From: a virus
DNA length: 21,355 nt
Virus record (IMG/VR): IMGVR_UViG_3300037325_000289
Coordinates: 1 to 21,355 of that record
Strand: one strand, 5' to 3'
A model generated the notes under the pieces. It was not told where the DNA came from and made no database searches. It worked only from the letters and a program-made list of their open reading frames with translations. Made by a program: the position numbers and the translations under genes. Below are positions 13,443 through 21,211 of the stretch, piece by piece; position 1 is the stretch's first letter; each line of letters starts with the position of its first letter.

Positions 13443-14072
13443 ATGAGGGTCCTGATCGCCTGCGAGTTTTCAGGGACGGTGCGGCGTGCCTTCTCCGCCC
13501 GCGGGCACGATGCGTGGTCGTGCGATCTGCTCCCGGCTGAGGATGGATCGAATCGGCACATCGTCGGGGACGCGCGCGCGCTGCTGAATGACGGGTGGGA
13601 CCTGCTGATGGTCGCGCATCCGCCCTGCACGCGGCTGTGCAACAGCGGCGCGCGATGGCTCAAGAAGGCCCCGCCGGGCCGCACGCTCGCAGAGATGTGG
13701 TCGGAGCTCGAGGTCGGCGCCGCGCTGTTCTCTGACTTCTGGAATGCGCCGATCGAGCGGGTCGCGATCGAGAACCCGGTGATGCACAAGCACGCCAAGT
13801 CCCGCATCTCAGGATATGAAAAATACGCTCAAACCATCCAGCCGTGGCAATTCGGGCATGGCGAGATCAAGCGGACCTGCCTGTGGCTCCGGGGTCTGCC
13901 GGTCCTGACGCCGACGCAGGTTGTCGAGGGCCGCGAGCCGCGGGTCCACCGCATGTCGCCGGGCCCGAACCGTGGCAAGGAGCGGTCTCGCTTCTTCACC
14001 GGGATCGCAGAGGCAATGGCCGAGCAATGGGGCGCCATTGGCGCAGATCAAAGGGCATGGAGATTAAGATGA
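13443..14072 (+). CDS. C5-cytosine methyltransferase-like phage protein
   Basis: The 209-residue protein begins MRVLIACEFSGTVRRAFSAR, a motif I-like SAM-binding start of DNA C5-methylases. HPPC at 59-62 corresponds to the catalytic Pro-Cys motif IV, with C62 as the nucleophile, and IENP at 109-112 to motif VI (ENV in classical enzymes). A recognition domain and C-terminal motifs IX-X of full-length C5 enzymes (normally 300-400 residues) are not visible. The protein may be a compact phage family member or a non-methylating relative. ATG 13443 follows GAGCGGC; an earlier GTG/ATG would overlap the upstream gene more. It is followed by an HTH gene via an ATGA overlap. Confidence 0.65.
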   Translation: MRVLIACEFSGTVRRAFSARGHDAWSCDLLPAEDGSNRHIVGDARALLNDGWDLLMVAHPPCTRLCNSGARWLKKAPPGRTLAEMWSELEVGAALFSDFWNAPIERVAIENPVMHKHAKSRISGYEKYAQTIQPWQFGHGEIKRTCLWLRGLPVLTPTQVVEGREPRVHRMSPGPNRGKERSRFFTGIAEAMAEQWGAIGADQRAWRLR

Positions 14073-14353
14073 CCACGCAAGCGCAGCCGTTCGGCTTTGA
14101 CCGCACCGATGGCGCCGCGCATCTCGGCCTGTCGGTGTCCTCCTTCGATCGGCTCGTGGCGTCAGGGATGCTCCCTGCTGGCCGCATGCTCGGCGGTGCG
14201 AAGCGTTGGGTGCGGACCGAGCTCGAGCGCGCATTGATCGAGGCGCCTGCGGATGTGCCGCCCGGCGCCGCGCGGCGCGCCGAGGCTGCGGACAAGTCGG
14301 CGGGCGCCAACCCGTGGGATCTTGCGCTCGATGCGTCCGGTCCGCGGGCGTGA
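14069..14353 (+). CDS. Excisionase/AlpA-like HTH protein
   Basis: The 94-residue protein starts at ATG 14069, overlapping the previous stop, with GGAG six bases ahead; an ATG at 14057 would add four residues. Residues 9-50 fit a MerR/AlpA-type winged HTH: FDRTDGAAHLGLSVSSFDRL, then SGMLPAGRMLGGAKRWVRTE. The C-terminus is acidic and alanine-rich. Its stop overlaps the integrase start (GTGA), the usual place of a recombination directionality factor. A role as excisionase or regulator of integrase is inferred from the HTH and position. Confidence 0.65.
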   Translation: MTTQAQPFGFDRTDGAAHLGLSVSSFDRLVASGMLPAGRMLGGAKRWVRTELERALIEAPADVPPGAARRAEAADKSAGANPWDLALDASGPRA

Positions 14354-15444
14354 AGTACCAAAAGCAGTTTCCGGGCGCCTCGCCCTATCGCGACCGGCAC
14401 GGATCGCGGCGCTGGCGCTATCGCGCCAAGGGCTTCTCGGCCGAGATCGGGACCGACTACGGATCCGCCGAGTTCATCCTTAGATATGAGGCTGCGGTGC
14501 AGGGTGAAAAGACGCGCGCCGGGGTAGGGGCCAAGCGCACGGCGCCGGGGTCGCTCGATGCGCTGTGCGTCTCCTACCTGCGCTCTCCCGGCTATCTGCG
14601 GCTCGGGACCAGTTCCCGCTCGCGCGAGGGGAACGAGATCAAGCGCATGCGTGCGGCCTATGGCACGAACCCGGTCGCGCCGATCGAGCGTCGGCATATC
14701 ATCGTGATGATGGGCGCCAGGCACGCGACGCCGGCCAGCGCGAACCACCTCCTGCGCATGTGGCGCAAGCTCCTGAAGCACGCGCTCGACATCGGCATGC
14801 GTGCGGACAACCCCGCGACGACGGTCGAGTTCTACTCAACCTCGCCCGATGGCTTCCACACCTGGACCGAGCCGGAGATCGCGCGGTTTTTCAAGGTGCA
14901 TGCGCCGGGAGGCGTCGCCCATGCTGCGGTGACGCTGATGCTGCACACCGGCGCCGCGCGCGTCGACGCCGTACGCCTTGGTTGGACCAACATCCGCGGG
15001 GCGCGGCTGGTCTATCGGCGCGAGAAGACCCGCACGAAGACCGACACCGTGGTCGACATCCCGCTGCATCCGGCGCTAGCGGCGGTGCTCGCCACGCTGC
15101 CGCACGATCGGTTGACCTTCCTCGCGATCACCGGCGGTGCCCAGCGCAGCGCGAACGGGCTCGGGAACCAGATGCGCAAATGGTGCGACGCCGCGGGTCT
15201 GCCGGAATGCACGGCGCACGGGCTGCGCAAGGCTATCGCGCGCCGCCTGGCAGAAGCCGGAGCCTCACCGCATGAGATCATGGCGGTGACCGGGCACAGC
15301 ACGTTGAAAGAGGTAGAGCGCTACGCCCGCGCCGCCGGGCGCGCTGGGATGGCGGATCGTGGGCTGGAGCGGCTACGTGAGGCTGATGAGAAGGTGACGG
15401 CGCTGCCGCGGCGCGTGATAGGGGGGGGGATTGCGAAAGAGTGA
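14350..15444 (+). CDS. int: Tyrosine recombinase integrase
   Basis: This 364-residue enzyme integrates and excises the phage genome. The start is GTG 14350-14352, overlapping the stop of the excisionase-like gene; longer readings upstream are shadow. The catalytic set is R204 in HTGAARVDAVRLG, a lysine around 226-230, H290-x-x-R293 in AHGLRKAIARR, H316 in TGHSTLKEVERYARAA and the nucleophile Y325. The N-terminal 170 residues hold the arm/core-binding domains. The C-terminus passes through a nine-G tract (15421-15429). The last gene of the rightward arm, it is followed by a hairpin terminator, and the host attachment site lies outside or at the tRNA. Confidence 0.95.
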   Translation: MKYQKQFPGASPYRDRHGSRRWRYRAKGFSAEIGTDYGSAEFILRYEAAVQGEKTRAGVGAKRTAPGSLDALCVSYLRSPGYLRLGTSSRSREGNEIKRMRAAYGTNPVAPIERRHIIVMMGARHATPASANHLLRMWRKLLKHALDIGMRADNPATTVEFYSTSPDGFHTWTEPEIARFFKVHAPGGVAHAAVTLMLHTGAARVDAVRLGWTNIRGARLVYRREKTRTKTDTVVDIPLHPALAAVLATLPHDRLTFLAITGGAQRSANGLGNQMRKWCDAAGLPECTAHGLRKAIARRLAEAGASPHEIMAVTGHSTLKEVERYARAAGRAGMADRGLERLREADEKVTALPRRVIGGGIAKE

Positions 15445-15487
15445 CCGATGCGGACCTGCGGGTCGATGCAGGGTGCCGTTATTTTTG

Positions 15488-15507
15488 GCCCGAACCGGGC
15501 GTTTTCT
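15488..15507 (+). terminator. Possible intrinsic terminator after integrase
   Basis: A 5-bp stem, GCCCG / CGGGC, with a three-base loop is followed by GTTTTCT. It lies 43 bases past the integrase stop. The short stem makes it a weak terminator. Confidence 0.5.
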
Positions 15508-15683
15508 AAGGGGAGTTCATGATGAAATTTGGCCCATAAGGGCTGTCGTTGGTCATCGGTGAGGTTTTTCACGTTGGAAAGATAAGGTGGCGATAATTTT
15601 ATGCGTTTCTTATGTGGAAGTATAATATTTAAATATATCGCATTGTGTAATCTAAAAAATTTATGAATTTATCTAAAAATACA
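15508..15683. other. AT-rich junction between phage and CBASS operon
   Basis: The sequence switches here from the GC-rich phage style to A/T-rich stretches (for example 15622-15680). No gene or tRNA-like attachment core is seen. It contains a small GCCC-ATAA-GGGC hairpin at 15532-15543. This is where the phage arm ends and the defence cargo begins, so an attachment arm or recombination scar is possible but not shown. Confidence 0.5.
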
Positions 15684-16160
15684 CTAGTCGCCGATTTTTG
15701 GAAGCAATTGAAATACATCTGACCCGTCAGTGACGGACACAAATAAGCCGCTTGGGGGTGGATTTGTTCCAATAATAACTAACAAAAATCCATTCATTTC
15801 GTGAGCAGATTTTGAAAACATCTCATTTATATTTTCAATGTCGCACGAGGAGGGTTTTGGAACAGGCTCCGGATGGGTATGCCAGTCACCGACGAAGTGG
15901 AGCCCTCGGGCGTATCGGGTCGTGATTTCTCGTTGCTCGGCTACTCTGTTTGGCCGATAGGCGAACCGCGCCCTCCGGTCACAGACTCGCGGCCCCGTCG
16001 CTTCCTCCACTATGATCTTCGGCAACTGAAGTCGGGCGAACAGTTGTCCGCCTGCTTCTTTCTCCCATAAACCGTTCTGGCGATATTGATTAAAGTGATC
16101 GAGGACCGCGCGTGTGAACACAAGCCGCTGTCCCGATGCGGCGATCGGATAAGCCATCAT
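15684..16160 (-). CDS. cap3: CBASS Cap3, JAMM-type deconjugating protease
   Basis: Cap3 cleaves CD-NTase-target conjugates made by Cap2, tuning the system. The product from ATG 16158-16160 (overlapping the Cap2 stop, ATGA) is 158 residues, the usual size; an upstream frame inside cap2 is shadow. The JAMM zinc motif is complete: E35 in EKEAGGQLF, H94-T-H96, then seven residues, S104 and D107 (SSCD). The order E...HxH-x7-SxxD matches the JAB/MPN+ family exactly. It is the last gene of the operon and converges with the integrase. Catalytic residues appear intact. Confidence 0.93.
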   Translation of the reverse strand: MMAYPIAASGQRLVFTRAVLDHFNQYRQNGLWEKEAGGQLFARLQLPKIIVEEATGPRVCDRRARFAYRPNRVAEQREITTRYARGLHFVGDWHTHPEPVPKPSSCDIENINEMFSKSAHEMNGFLLVIIGTNPPPSGLFVSVTDGSDVFQLLPKIGD

Positions 16161-17977
16161 ACAGCCGCGGCCTCTCCCTTTTTGGAACTCGCAGTCGGCC
16201 AAGCCCGCTCGAAAACGAACCCGCCCTCGTGCCGGAATGACGGGTCGCACTGCCAGTTTTCTGACCACGCACCGCCCGCCTGTTCCACACGCTTGCAAGG
16301 TCCCACCCAAACCCTGTGCATCGGGCCGTTGACTGCCCCTAGGAGTGCATCCAGAGCAAGTTCGCAGATAACGGCGTTCGCCATACTCAGTTCGACGGGA
16401 CCGTACGGTTGAAAGACTGCTCCACATCCGGGCTCTTGGCGGACAGTGTCTTCGGACCCCCATGTCGTCACCGTAAAGTGAGGCAGGCCAGTACCGTCGA
16501 AGCCGGACTGGATGCTGCCAGGCGGTCCGCCGACAAGGACGGCATGTCCGGCGCAGGCATGTGCCTCAAGCCACCCATACAGAACGGGTGGGGGTCTTTC
16601 CGCTGCGCGCTGCCATGCCTCAACCCTTCTATCAGCGACCCAGCTTGCAGTCATAGAGAGAGCAAGGTCGACATTGGCAGTCGTCCCGCCATGCTCGCGT
16701 AAGAATGTGTCGGCATCCGCGACGTGGGCCGTGACTTGGATATGAGGGAAGTCTCTGCGTAGCTTCTCGGCGAGAGCCTTTGCCTTGGCTTGGTCCACCG
16801 AAGGTGCGCCGAGGACGTGCCTCCCGATATTCGGCCACTTCAGGGTATCCGGATCGACCAGGATGAGATGGCCTATGCCGGCTTGTGCCAGTTGGAGCGC
16901 AATCGCGCCACCGACGGAGCCACAGCCAAAAACGGCAACGGTCTTCTGCCTGAGCAGCGCAGCGCGCGGGTCGTGACCTCGGCCATGGACCCATTCGGCG
17001 TCAGCTCTCTCAACAATTCGTCGACTCACCTTTGACCCTCCCAGATATCGCGCCTCCAGAACTACTGGAGGAATAGATCCCGAGCGAAAGCCCTTCGTCA
17101 GCGGGTCAGTGGCCCCATAAGTTGCCTTTTTCGGTGCAGGGACGATCGCGCCCGCGAGGGTTGGGCCGTGTCGTGTATCAAACCCGAGGGCGACGATGAG
17201 AGTCTCGGGGCGCTTGCTGATCAGATTAGAGAGAACTTCAACGCCGGTTTTATCAGCTCCATCAACCATTTCACGCAGTTCACTTCCGGTGTTAGGATAC
17301 GCTGATGGCTGCGGTGGCGACTTCACCCAGACCAGCGCTGCGTCTCTCGCCCTGAAACCGCTTGGTTTATTCCCGTGGCGGTTGGCCAGCCATTCGTAAA
17401 GCTCAGCCTCTGTCTCGGCCAATAGACATATTGCCTGACCCCGCCAGAATTTTATCATCCGTGACGGTGGCTCAGCGCGAAGTAGGCTGACGATGCTTGC
17501 TCCATTTCGGTCGGCTCCATAACTCCAGTAAGAGTTAAATTCGTCCTGAAAGCGCTCAACCAGCTCGCCTTTGCTTACCTGCAAAACAAGTTGAACAGCC
17601 TCATCCAGCAGGCAAGCAGCAACCCCAGCCGGATCGTCGGGGTCAATCTCAAAGCTGTCAGATGACAAGCAGAGGACGCCGTCTTTTTCGATATGAGGCC
17701 AAGTTAAGAAAGGTGGGCGGTCAACTAACGCGATCCGTACCACCTTCCAAGGAAGCCCCTGTGGGAGTAAAATATCGAAGCGGCGCACCCTATTTTCTAA
17801 CTGGATGGATAGACGCCAACCAGCTACGGCGTTGTGGCCTTTGTAGGCTTGAAGCTCTGCAGCTGAGAGGGGGTGAAGCGGCGCAGCGCCGAGACACTCA
17901 AGCCATGTGGTGACTGCGGCTCGGGCCGCGTCAAACACTGGCCCAAGCTCAAGGGATGTTTTTGTGTCGTTAGGCAT
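16157..17977 (-). CDS. cap2: CBASS Cap2, E2-E1 fusion that conjugates the CD-NTase
   Basis: Cap2 activates and transfers the CD-NTase C-terminus to a target protein, priming CBASS signalling. From ATG 17975-17977 (overlapping the CD-NTase stop, with GGTGG eight bases upstream) the product is 606 residues. The E2-like N-domain has its catalytic cysteine C103 in EKDGVLCLSS (97-106). The E1/ThiF-like domain begins about residue 344, with the nucleotide loop GCGSVGG (351-357) and VDPDTLKWPNIGRH behind it. The catalytic E1 cysteine is C518 in QEPGCGAVFQP. The stop overlaps the cap3 start. Both active sites are present, so this looks functional. Confidence 0.93.
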   Translation of the reverse strand: MPNDTKTSLELGPVFDAARAAVTTWLECLGAAPLHPLSAAELQAYKGHNAVAGWRLSIQLENRVRRFDILLPQGLPWKVVRIALVDRPPFLTWPHIEKDGVLCLSSDSFEIDPDDPAGVAACLLDEAVQLVLQVSKGELVERFQDEFNSYWSYGADRNGASIVSLLRAEPPSRMIKFWRGQAICLLAETEAELYEWLANRHGNKPSGFRARDAALVWVKSPPQPSAYPNTGSELREMVDGADKTGVEVLSNLISKRPETLIVALGFDTRHGPTLAGAIVPAPKKATYGATDPLTKGFRSGSIPPVVLEARYLGGSKVSRRIVERADAEWVHGRGHDPRAALLRQKTVAVFGCGSVGGAIALQLAQAGIGHLILVDPDTLKWPNIGRHVLGAPSVDQAKAKALAEKLRRDFPHIQVTAHVADADTFLREHGGTTANVDLALSMTASWVADRRVEAWQRAAERPPPVLYGWLEAHACAGHAVLVGGPPGSIQSGFDGTGLPHFTVTTWGSEDTVRQEPGCGAVFQPYGPVELSMANAVICELALDALLGAVNGPMHRVWVGPCKRVEQAGGAWSENWQCDPSFRHEGGFVFERAWPTASSKKGEAAAV

Positions 17978-19043
17978 AGCGGCCGCCACCCTCTTTTCGA
18001 ACGGCGCTCTTTGCGGGTGCCGCGGCGCTGGAAATCAAACCAGCGGTCAAAACGGCAGGACTGGCAATTGCGGACTTCTGCTCCGAGTCAGCGCTTGCGT
18101 TTCCCCGCTCGCTGAAGAAATTCGTGTTGAAAACCTTATCCCAGCACTTAAGCGCCTTCTCTCGCGTGCAATCGGACTCGAGCGTCGGGGCAAGCTGATC
18201 GATTGCATCCGTCAGTTTATTGCAGAGAAATCGTGCTTTCGCATCATCGCTCCCGTTCGTGATTGTCTCGTTGGGCGTTACTGGGTGCTTGATGATCAAG
18301 CTGCCAGCTAGGCGTTTTCGGATGGCATTCATGGTGTCGTAGAGAGCTTGATCTTCCCTATTGATGCCGGCGCAAAACACTTCAACGGCGAGCTTCGTGA
18401 TTCCGAAACCACTCAGAGTCTGCCCGCTCCAACTCGTGCGGCTCCGGGAAAATTTCTTGATGTGCCGTATAACTCGGCGCAGTTGCCGTCCGTTTGTAAT
18501 GTCGGAGCTCTGTTTCTTGTTTTGTGCTTCAAACCAGTCCGTGACATCGCGCGCGTCGGATTTTTTCCATTCACTGCTGGCAAGTTCGTAATGATGGGTT
18601 TCGTTATCGAAAATGTCCTTCATCGTCACCCGGCGATATACGGGCATGTCAACGTGGTATCCAGCGGCATAGTAAATGCGAACACAATTCTTAATTATCT
18701 CAGGAGCTGTATTGAATCTTCCATCATCCACGGCATCTCGCACCATTTTTCGTGCTTGAAGCGCTGTCATTTCGGCCCCACGGTCGCCAATGAGTGATGT
18801 CTTTTCGAAGTAGATGCCATCATCGATATCATAGTCATTCTCAGGGTGCTGAACCATGGTTTTCATGGCATAGCTCCCTTGGCTCTTGCATTCAATTGGT
18901 GCTGGATTTCCGTTTTTTATGAGTCCATTATTCATGCGTACACGGTTGGCATCACGATGCGCGCGCATCGTGTTTCGATATGGCTGAGGTAGCGTCACTT
19001 TTTCATTGTGGTGAGCAATAATATCGTTGGCACAGTCATGCAT
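17970..19043 (-). CDS. dncV: CBASS CD-NTase, DncV-like cyclic dinucleotide synthase
   Basis: This 357-residue nucleotidyltransferase should make the cyclic dinucleotide that activates CapV (in the DncV group, 3',3'-cGAMP; product not readable here). The nucleotide-binding G56-S57 (SQGSYAMKT) and catalytic D72 and D74 in YDIDDG are intact. A third aspartate fits D132 in GYHVDMPVY. The C-terminal half is helical. The last residues, EGGGRYA, form the flexible tail that Cap2 would attach to targets. I choose ATG 19043 because AAAGG lies nine bases upstream and the gene then overlaps the CapV stop by eight bases; ATG 19052 adds three residues. The gene symbol follows the DncV-like (clade A-type) signature and is a family-level assignment. 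Confidence 0.88.
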   Translation of the reverse strand: MHDCANDIIAHHNEKVTLPQPYRNTMRAHRDANRVRMNNGLIKNGNPAPIECKSQGSYAMKTMVQHPENDYDIDDGIYFEKTSLIGDRGAEMTALQARKMVRDAVDDGRFNTAPEIIKNCVRIYYAAGYHVDMPVYRRVTMKDIFDNETHHYELASSEWKKSDARDVTDWFEAQNKKQSSDITNGRQLRRVIRHIKKFSRSRTSWSGQTLSGFGITKLAVEVFCAGINREDQALYDTMNAIRKRLAGSLIIKHPVTPNETITNGSDDAKARFLCNKLTDAIDQLAPTLESDCTREKALKCWDKVFNTNFFSERGNASADSEQKSAIASPAVLTAGLISSAAAPAKSAVRKEGGGRYA

Positions 19044-20226
19044 GGTCGGCATCCTTTCCAGCAGGCTCTGACGGAGACTGTCCCTGGGCAAGCGGGGCCT
19101 GACGCTTGAAAAGGGGAATGGTGAGCGGTGGCATCGCGTTAAATAGATCGCAGATCATCGCCGCCTCTGGGTCAGTATCTTGATAATTGCATTTGCTGTT
19201 CGTCATATCGGCATCCGTCTGCGCCTGTCTGATTAGCGCCTCGACAGCTTCCGTGCGTGTGTCATCTAGCCCTAAATACGGGATCAAGGCAGCAGGCACA
19301 TTTTCTGATGGAAATCGAAGCACCTTACAACTTCGTCCGGTGCTTATTTTAATCTGACTGGCCAACTTTTTTGCCATGTGATCATAGGCGAACTGCTGGG
19401 CGTCGACCGCTAGCGACGCGGCCTCACCGCCGAACTTCCATCCGGCGAGCCCGCGATGCACATCTGAGCGGTTTATCTGTTCCCCTGCCGGAAGTGGGCA
19501 GGTGCCGAGACTGAATACCTCGATAGGCTGTTCAGGCGCTGCGACATCCAGTGCCTCGATAAGGCCGATCATCACAGGATTGTTGGCCCATAAACCACCA
19601 TCGACAAATACGTTATGCGTCGGAGCTCCACCCGGATGATCTATGCTAGCCATGGAGCGAAATACCGGTGCCGCAGAAGTCGCTAAGCAAACTTCAACCA
19701 AGCGATAATTGTCATCGCGATGGTTTGTCGTCTCAAGGTGTGGCGTCTTAAATACCCAAGCGCGATGCTGGCTCATTTCTACCGCCGTGATGGCAAGCGC
19801 TATCCCTCGCTGCTTGTAAACATCGGCAATGGTTGTTTCACCGAGCACGTCCACAAGAGCTTTCCGGAGCGCTTCGTCCCCATGTGCCAACGCCTTTGGC
19901 CTCTTTATGAGGTCCGCAATGAGCCTCGGTATCATCCTTGTCAGTGGTCCATCAGGCAGTCGGCGGCTAAAAATCTTGGGGCCGTGTGTGCGGTAGAGTT
20001 CAGCTATGCTTTTGAGCGGAACGCCTTTCGCGAGCCCGCAGGCGATGATGCCCCCCGTGCTCGTCCCAACGATCAAGTCAAAGCCTGCCCCAATGTCCAA
20101 CGCCTCTTCTCCGCGACGCTGCGCGAAGGCGCTCGCCACCTGATTAAGGTAAGTCGCGGTGTACGTGCCGCGCATGCCGCCTCCGTCGAGACTGAGTACG
20201 CGGTAGGGGAGAAGCTCTGAAACCAT
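19036..20226 (-). CDS. capV: CBASS effector CapV, patatin-like phospholipase
   Basis: CapV degrades inner-membrane phospholipids once it binds the cyclic dinucleotide, killing the infected cell before phage release. The 396-residue protein has all patatin motifs: the oxyanion loop DGGGMRG (14-20), the nucleophile S56 in GTSTG (54-58), and catalytic D209 in VDGG (208-211) followed by LWANNP. An ATSAAP segment at 182-187 is also typical. The extra C-terminal region (about 250-396) should bind the messenger and support oligomerisation. It is the first gene of the operon; its ATG has AAGGA about 13 bases upstream, a loose spacing. The promoter is in the upstream AT-rich gap. Confidence 0.93.
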   Translation of the reverse strand: MVSELLPYRVLSLDGGGMRGTYTATYLNQVASAFAQRRGEEALDIGAGFDLIVGTSTGGIIACGLAKGVPLKSIAELYRTHGPKIFSRRLPDGPLTRMIPRLIADLIKRPKALAHGDEALRKALVDVLGETTIADVYKQRGIALAITAVEMSQHRAWVFKTPHLETTNHRDDNYRLVEVCLATSAAPVFRSMASIDHPGGAPTHNVFVDGGLWANNPVMIGLIEALDVAAPEQPIEVFSLGTCPLPAGEQINRSDVHRGLAGWKFGGEAASLAVDAQQFAYDHMAKKLASQIKISTGRSCKVLRFPSENVPAALIPYLGLDDTRTEAVEALIRQAQTDADMTNSKCNYQDTDPEAAMICDLFNAMPPLTIPLFKRQAPLAQGQSPSEPAGKDADHA

Positions 20227-20260
20227 TTGGCGTACCGAATCCTTAGTGTCATTAATAATT

Positions 20261-20289
20261 CATATGGATATAGCTTCGCGATACGTCAA
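20261..20289 (-). promoter_or_regulatory. Predicted CBASS operon promoter
   Basis: On the minus strand TTGACG (20289-20284) is followed after 17 bases by CATATG (20266-20261); TATGAA nearby, at 19-base spacing, is an alternative -10. It lies 35 bases upstream of the capV start, in AT-rich DNA just next to the WYL-gene remnant, exactly where a divergent CapW repressor would act. Confidence 0.45.
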
Positions 20290-20310
20290 GATGTTGAATT
20301 GAGTGCGAGC

Positions 20311-20795
20311 ATGTCAAGGGCCGGCGGGCACTCATGGACGCAAAGTCAAAGATTCGATTTCATTGATTCGAGTTTTTTAGTGGATGGCTGATTTGAAGGA
20401 GGCCTAGGGTCAATTGCAAAATTGCTACTCCGTAGATGCCAGCGGACATTCGAGGATACCCAAAATGGAGAATATACCCTCGGTGAAGTACTTGTGTGTA
20501 CTCGGTGAGGGGGAGGATGGAATCCTTGCGTATCTCCGTGGCTCGCTTGCGAGAGGCGTCAGAAACACTAAGCATCTACGTTTCGTGCGGCTTCTGACGT
20601 CTCTTGCAGACGAGCGACCACCGCGATGTGATCGAGGTGCAATATTAATTGATGGTCAAGATTCTTGGGCAGAAAATCGCGCTCCACGCATTCGCTTTTG
20701 ATGGTTGCCGCTGGCATGTATACTCATGGGCAATCGACTGCGAAGGCTTCAGGGGCTTCGTTGTTCCAAGGTTTGACGAGATTGGCATTTCCTAA
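20311..20795 (+). pseudogene. Decayed WYL-domain regulator, CapW/BrxR-like
   Basis: Broken coding sequence reads away from the CBASS operon. In the frame of ATG 20311, SQRFDFIDSSFLVDG (residues 12-26) matches the start of CapW/BrxR winged HTHs (typically 'R..FI+...W+G+'), then a TGA (20389) follows. After a frameshift, RDVIEVQY at 20622-20645 fits the first WYL strand, followed by TAA at 20646-20648. The same frame continues with LHAFAFDGCRWHVYSWA and GFRGFVVPRF, which correspond to the 'HA..FDG.RWHVRA' and 'F+DFV..R' blocks of WYL. TAA at 20793 ends it. HPDLNDEKAG at about 20863-20892 in another frame may be a remnant of the WCX domain. At least two internal stops and one frameshift make a functional protein unlikely. 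Confidence 0.72.
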
Positions 20796-21182
20796 CCGGC
20801 GAACTTTGATTCAGACGACGATAAGGTTTGAAATACAAAGATCGCAACCCTGCTCAGCCCGACATCCCGATCTGAATGACGAAAAGGCAGGCACGAATGG
20901 TTACTGCCGATTAATGCCGCAGGCGTAACTCAGCAGCCATCCGGATCTGTTCTTCGCCCATCTCAGGGTCTCGCTGAGAGGTGACCGCTCCCAGGATCTC
21001 AGCCTAAAGCAGCCCGCAGTACGATGTTTCGCATGCGCCGTGGACGGCTCATGTCTGCCGGTTCTGCACCCTGCTTCGCTCGTACCGATGCAAGAGGCGG
21101 CAGGCCTGACAAATGCGCTGGATCATCGAAGAGCTGGATGAGTAGCAAGCCATCGCCAGCCCATGCCCCCTCGCCTCAAACC
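20796..21182. other. Non-coding or degraded stretch before the tRNA gene
   Basis: No intact gene is supported here. The first part may still carry WCX-domain remnants of the WYL pseudogene. Open frames up to about 70 codons exist on both strands, but none has a ribosome site, a family motif or a plausible neighbour. A frame on the minus strand at 20911-21003 reads like a coding 3' end but begins right after a stop. Confidence 0.6.
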
Positions 21183-21211
21183 TTGACGAACCTTTGCCAA
21201 AGGTTCGTCAA
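21183..21211. repeat. 29-bp perfect palindrome near tRNA-Tyr
   Basis: TTGACGAACCTTTG, a central C, and CAAAGGTTCGTCAA form a perfect 14-bp inverted repeat. It lies about 44 bases downstream of the tRNA CCA end in the tRNA reading direction. It may be an integrase or regulator site, or a terminator stem; no T-run follows it. Confidence 0.8.

Noticed and set aside
15445-15683. Possible attachment repeat of tRNA-Tyr next to the integrase
   Set aside because: I searched by eye for the tRNA T-arm/acceptor sequence and found no match.
16161-16463. N-terminal extension of the Cap3 frame
   Set aside because: It overlaps cap2 completely; ATG at 16160 with ATGA overlap gives the normal family size.
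20360-20575. 71-codon minus-strand frame between capV and the tRNA
   Set aside because: It has no ribosome site or motif and overlaps the better-supported WYL-remnant blocks on the plus strand.
20911-21003. Coding-like 3' end on the minus strand (ends ELRLRH)
   Set aside because: It is only about 30 codons, opens immediately after a stop, and matches nothing I recognise; it may equally be chance.
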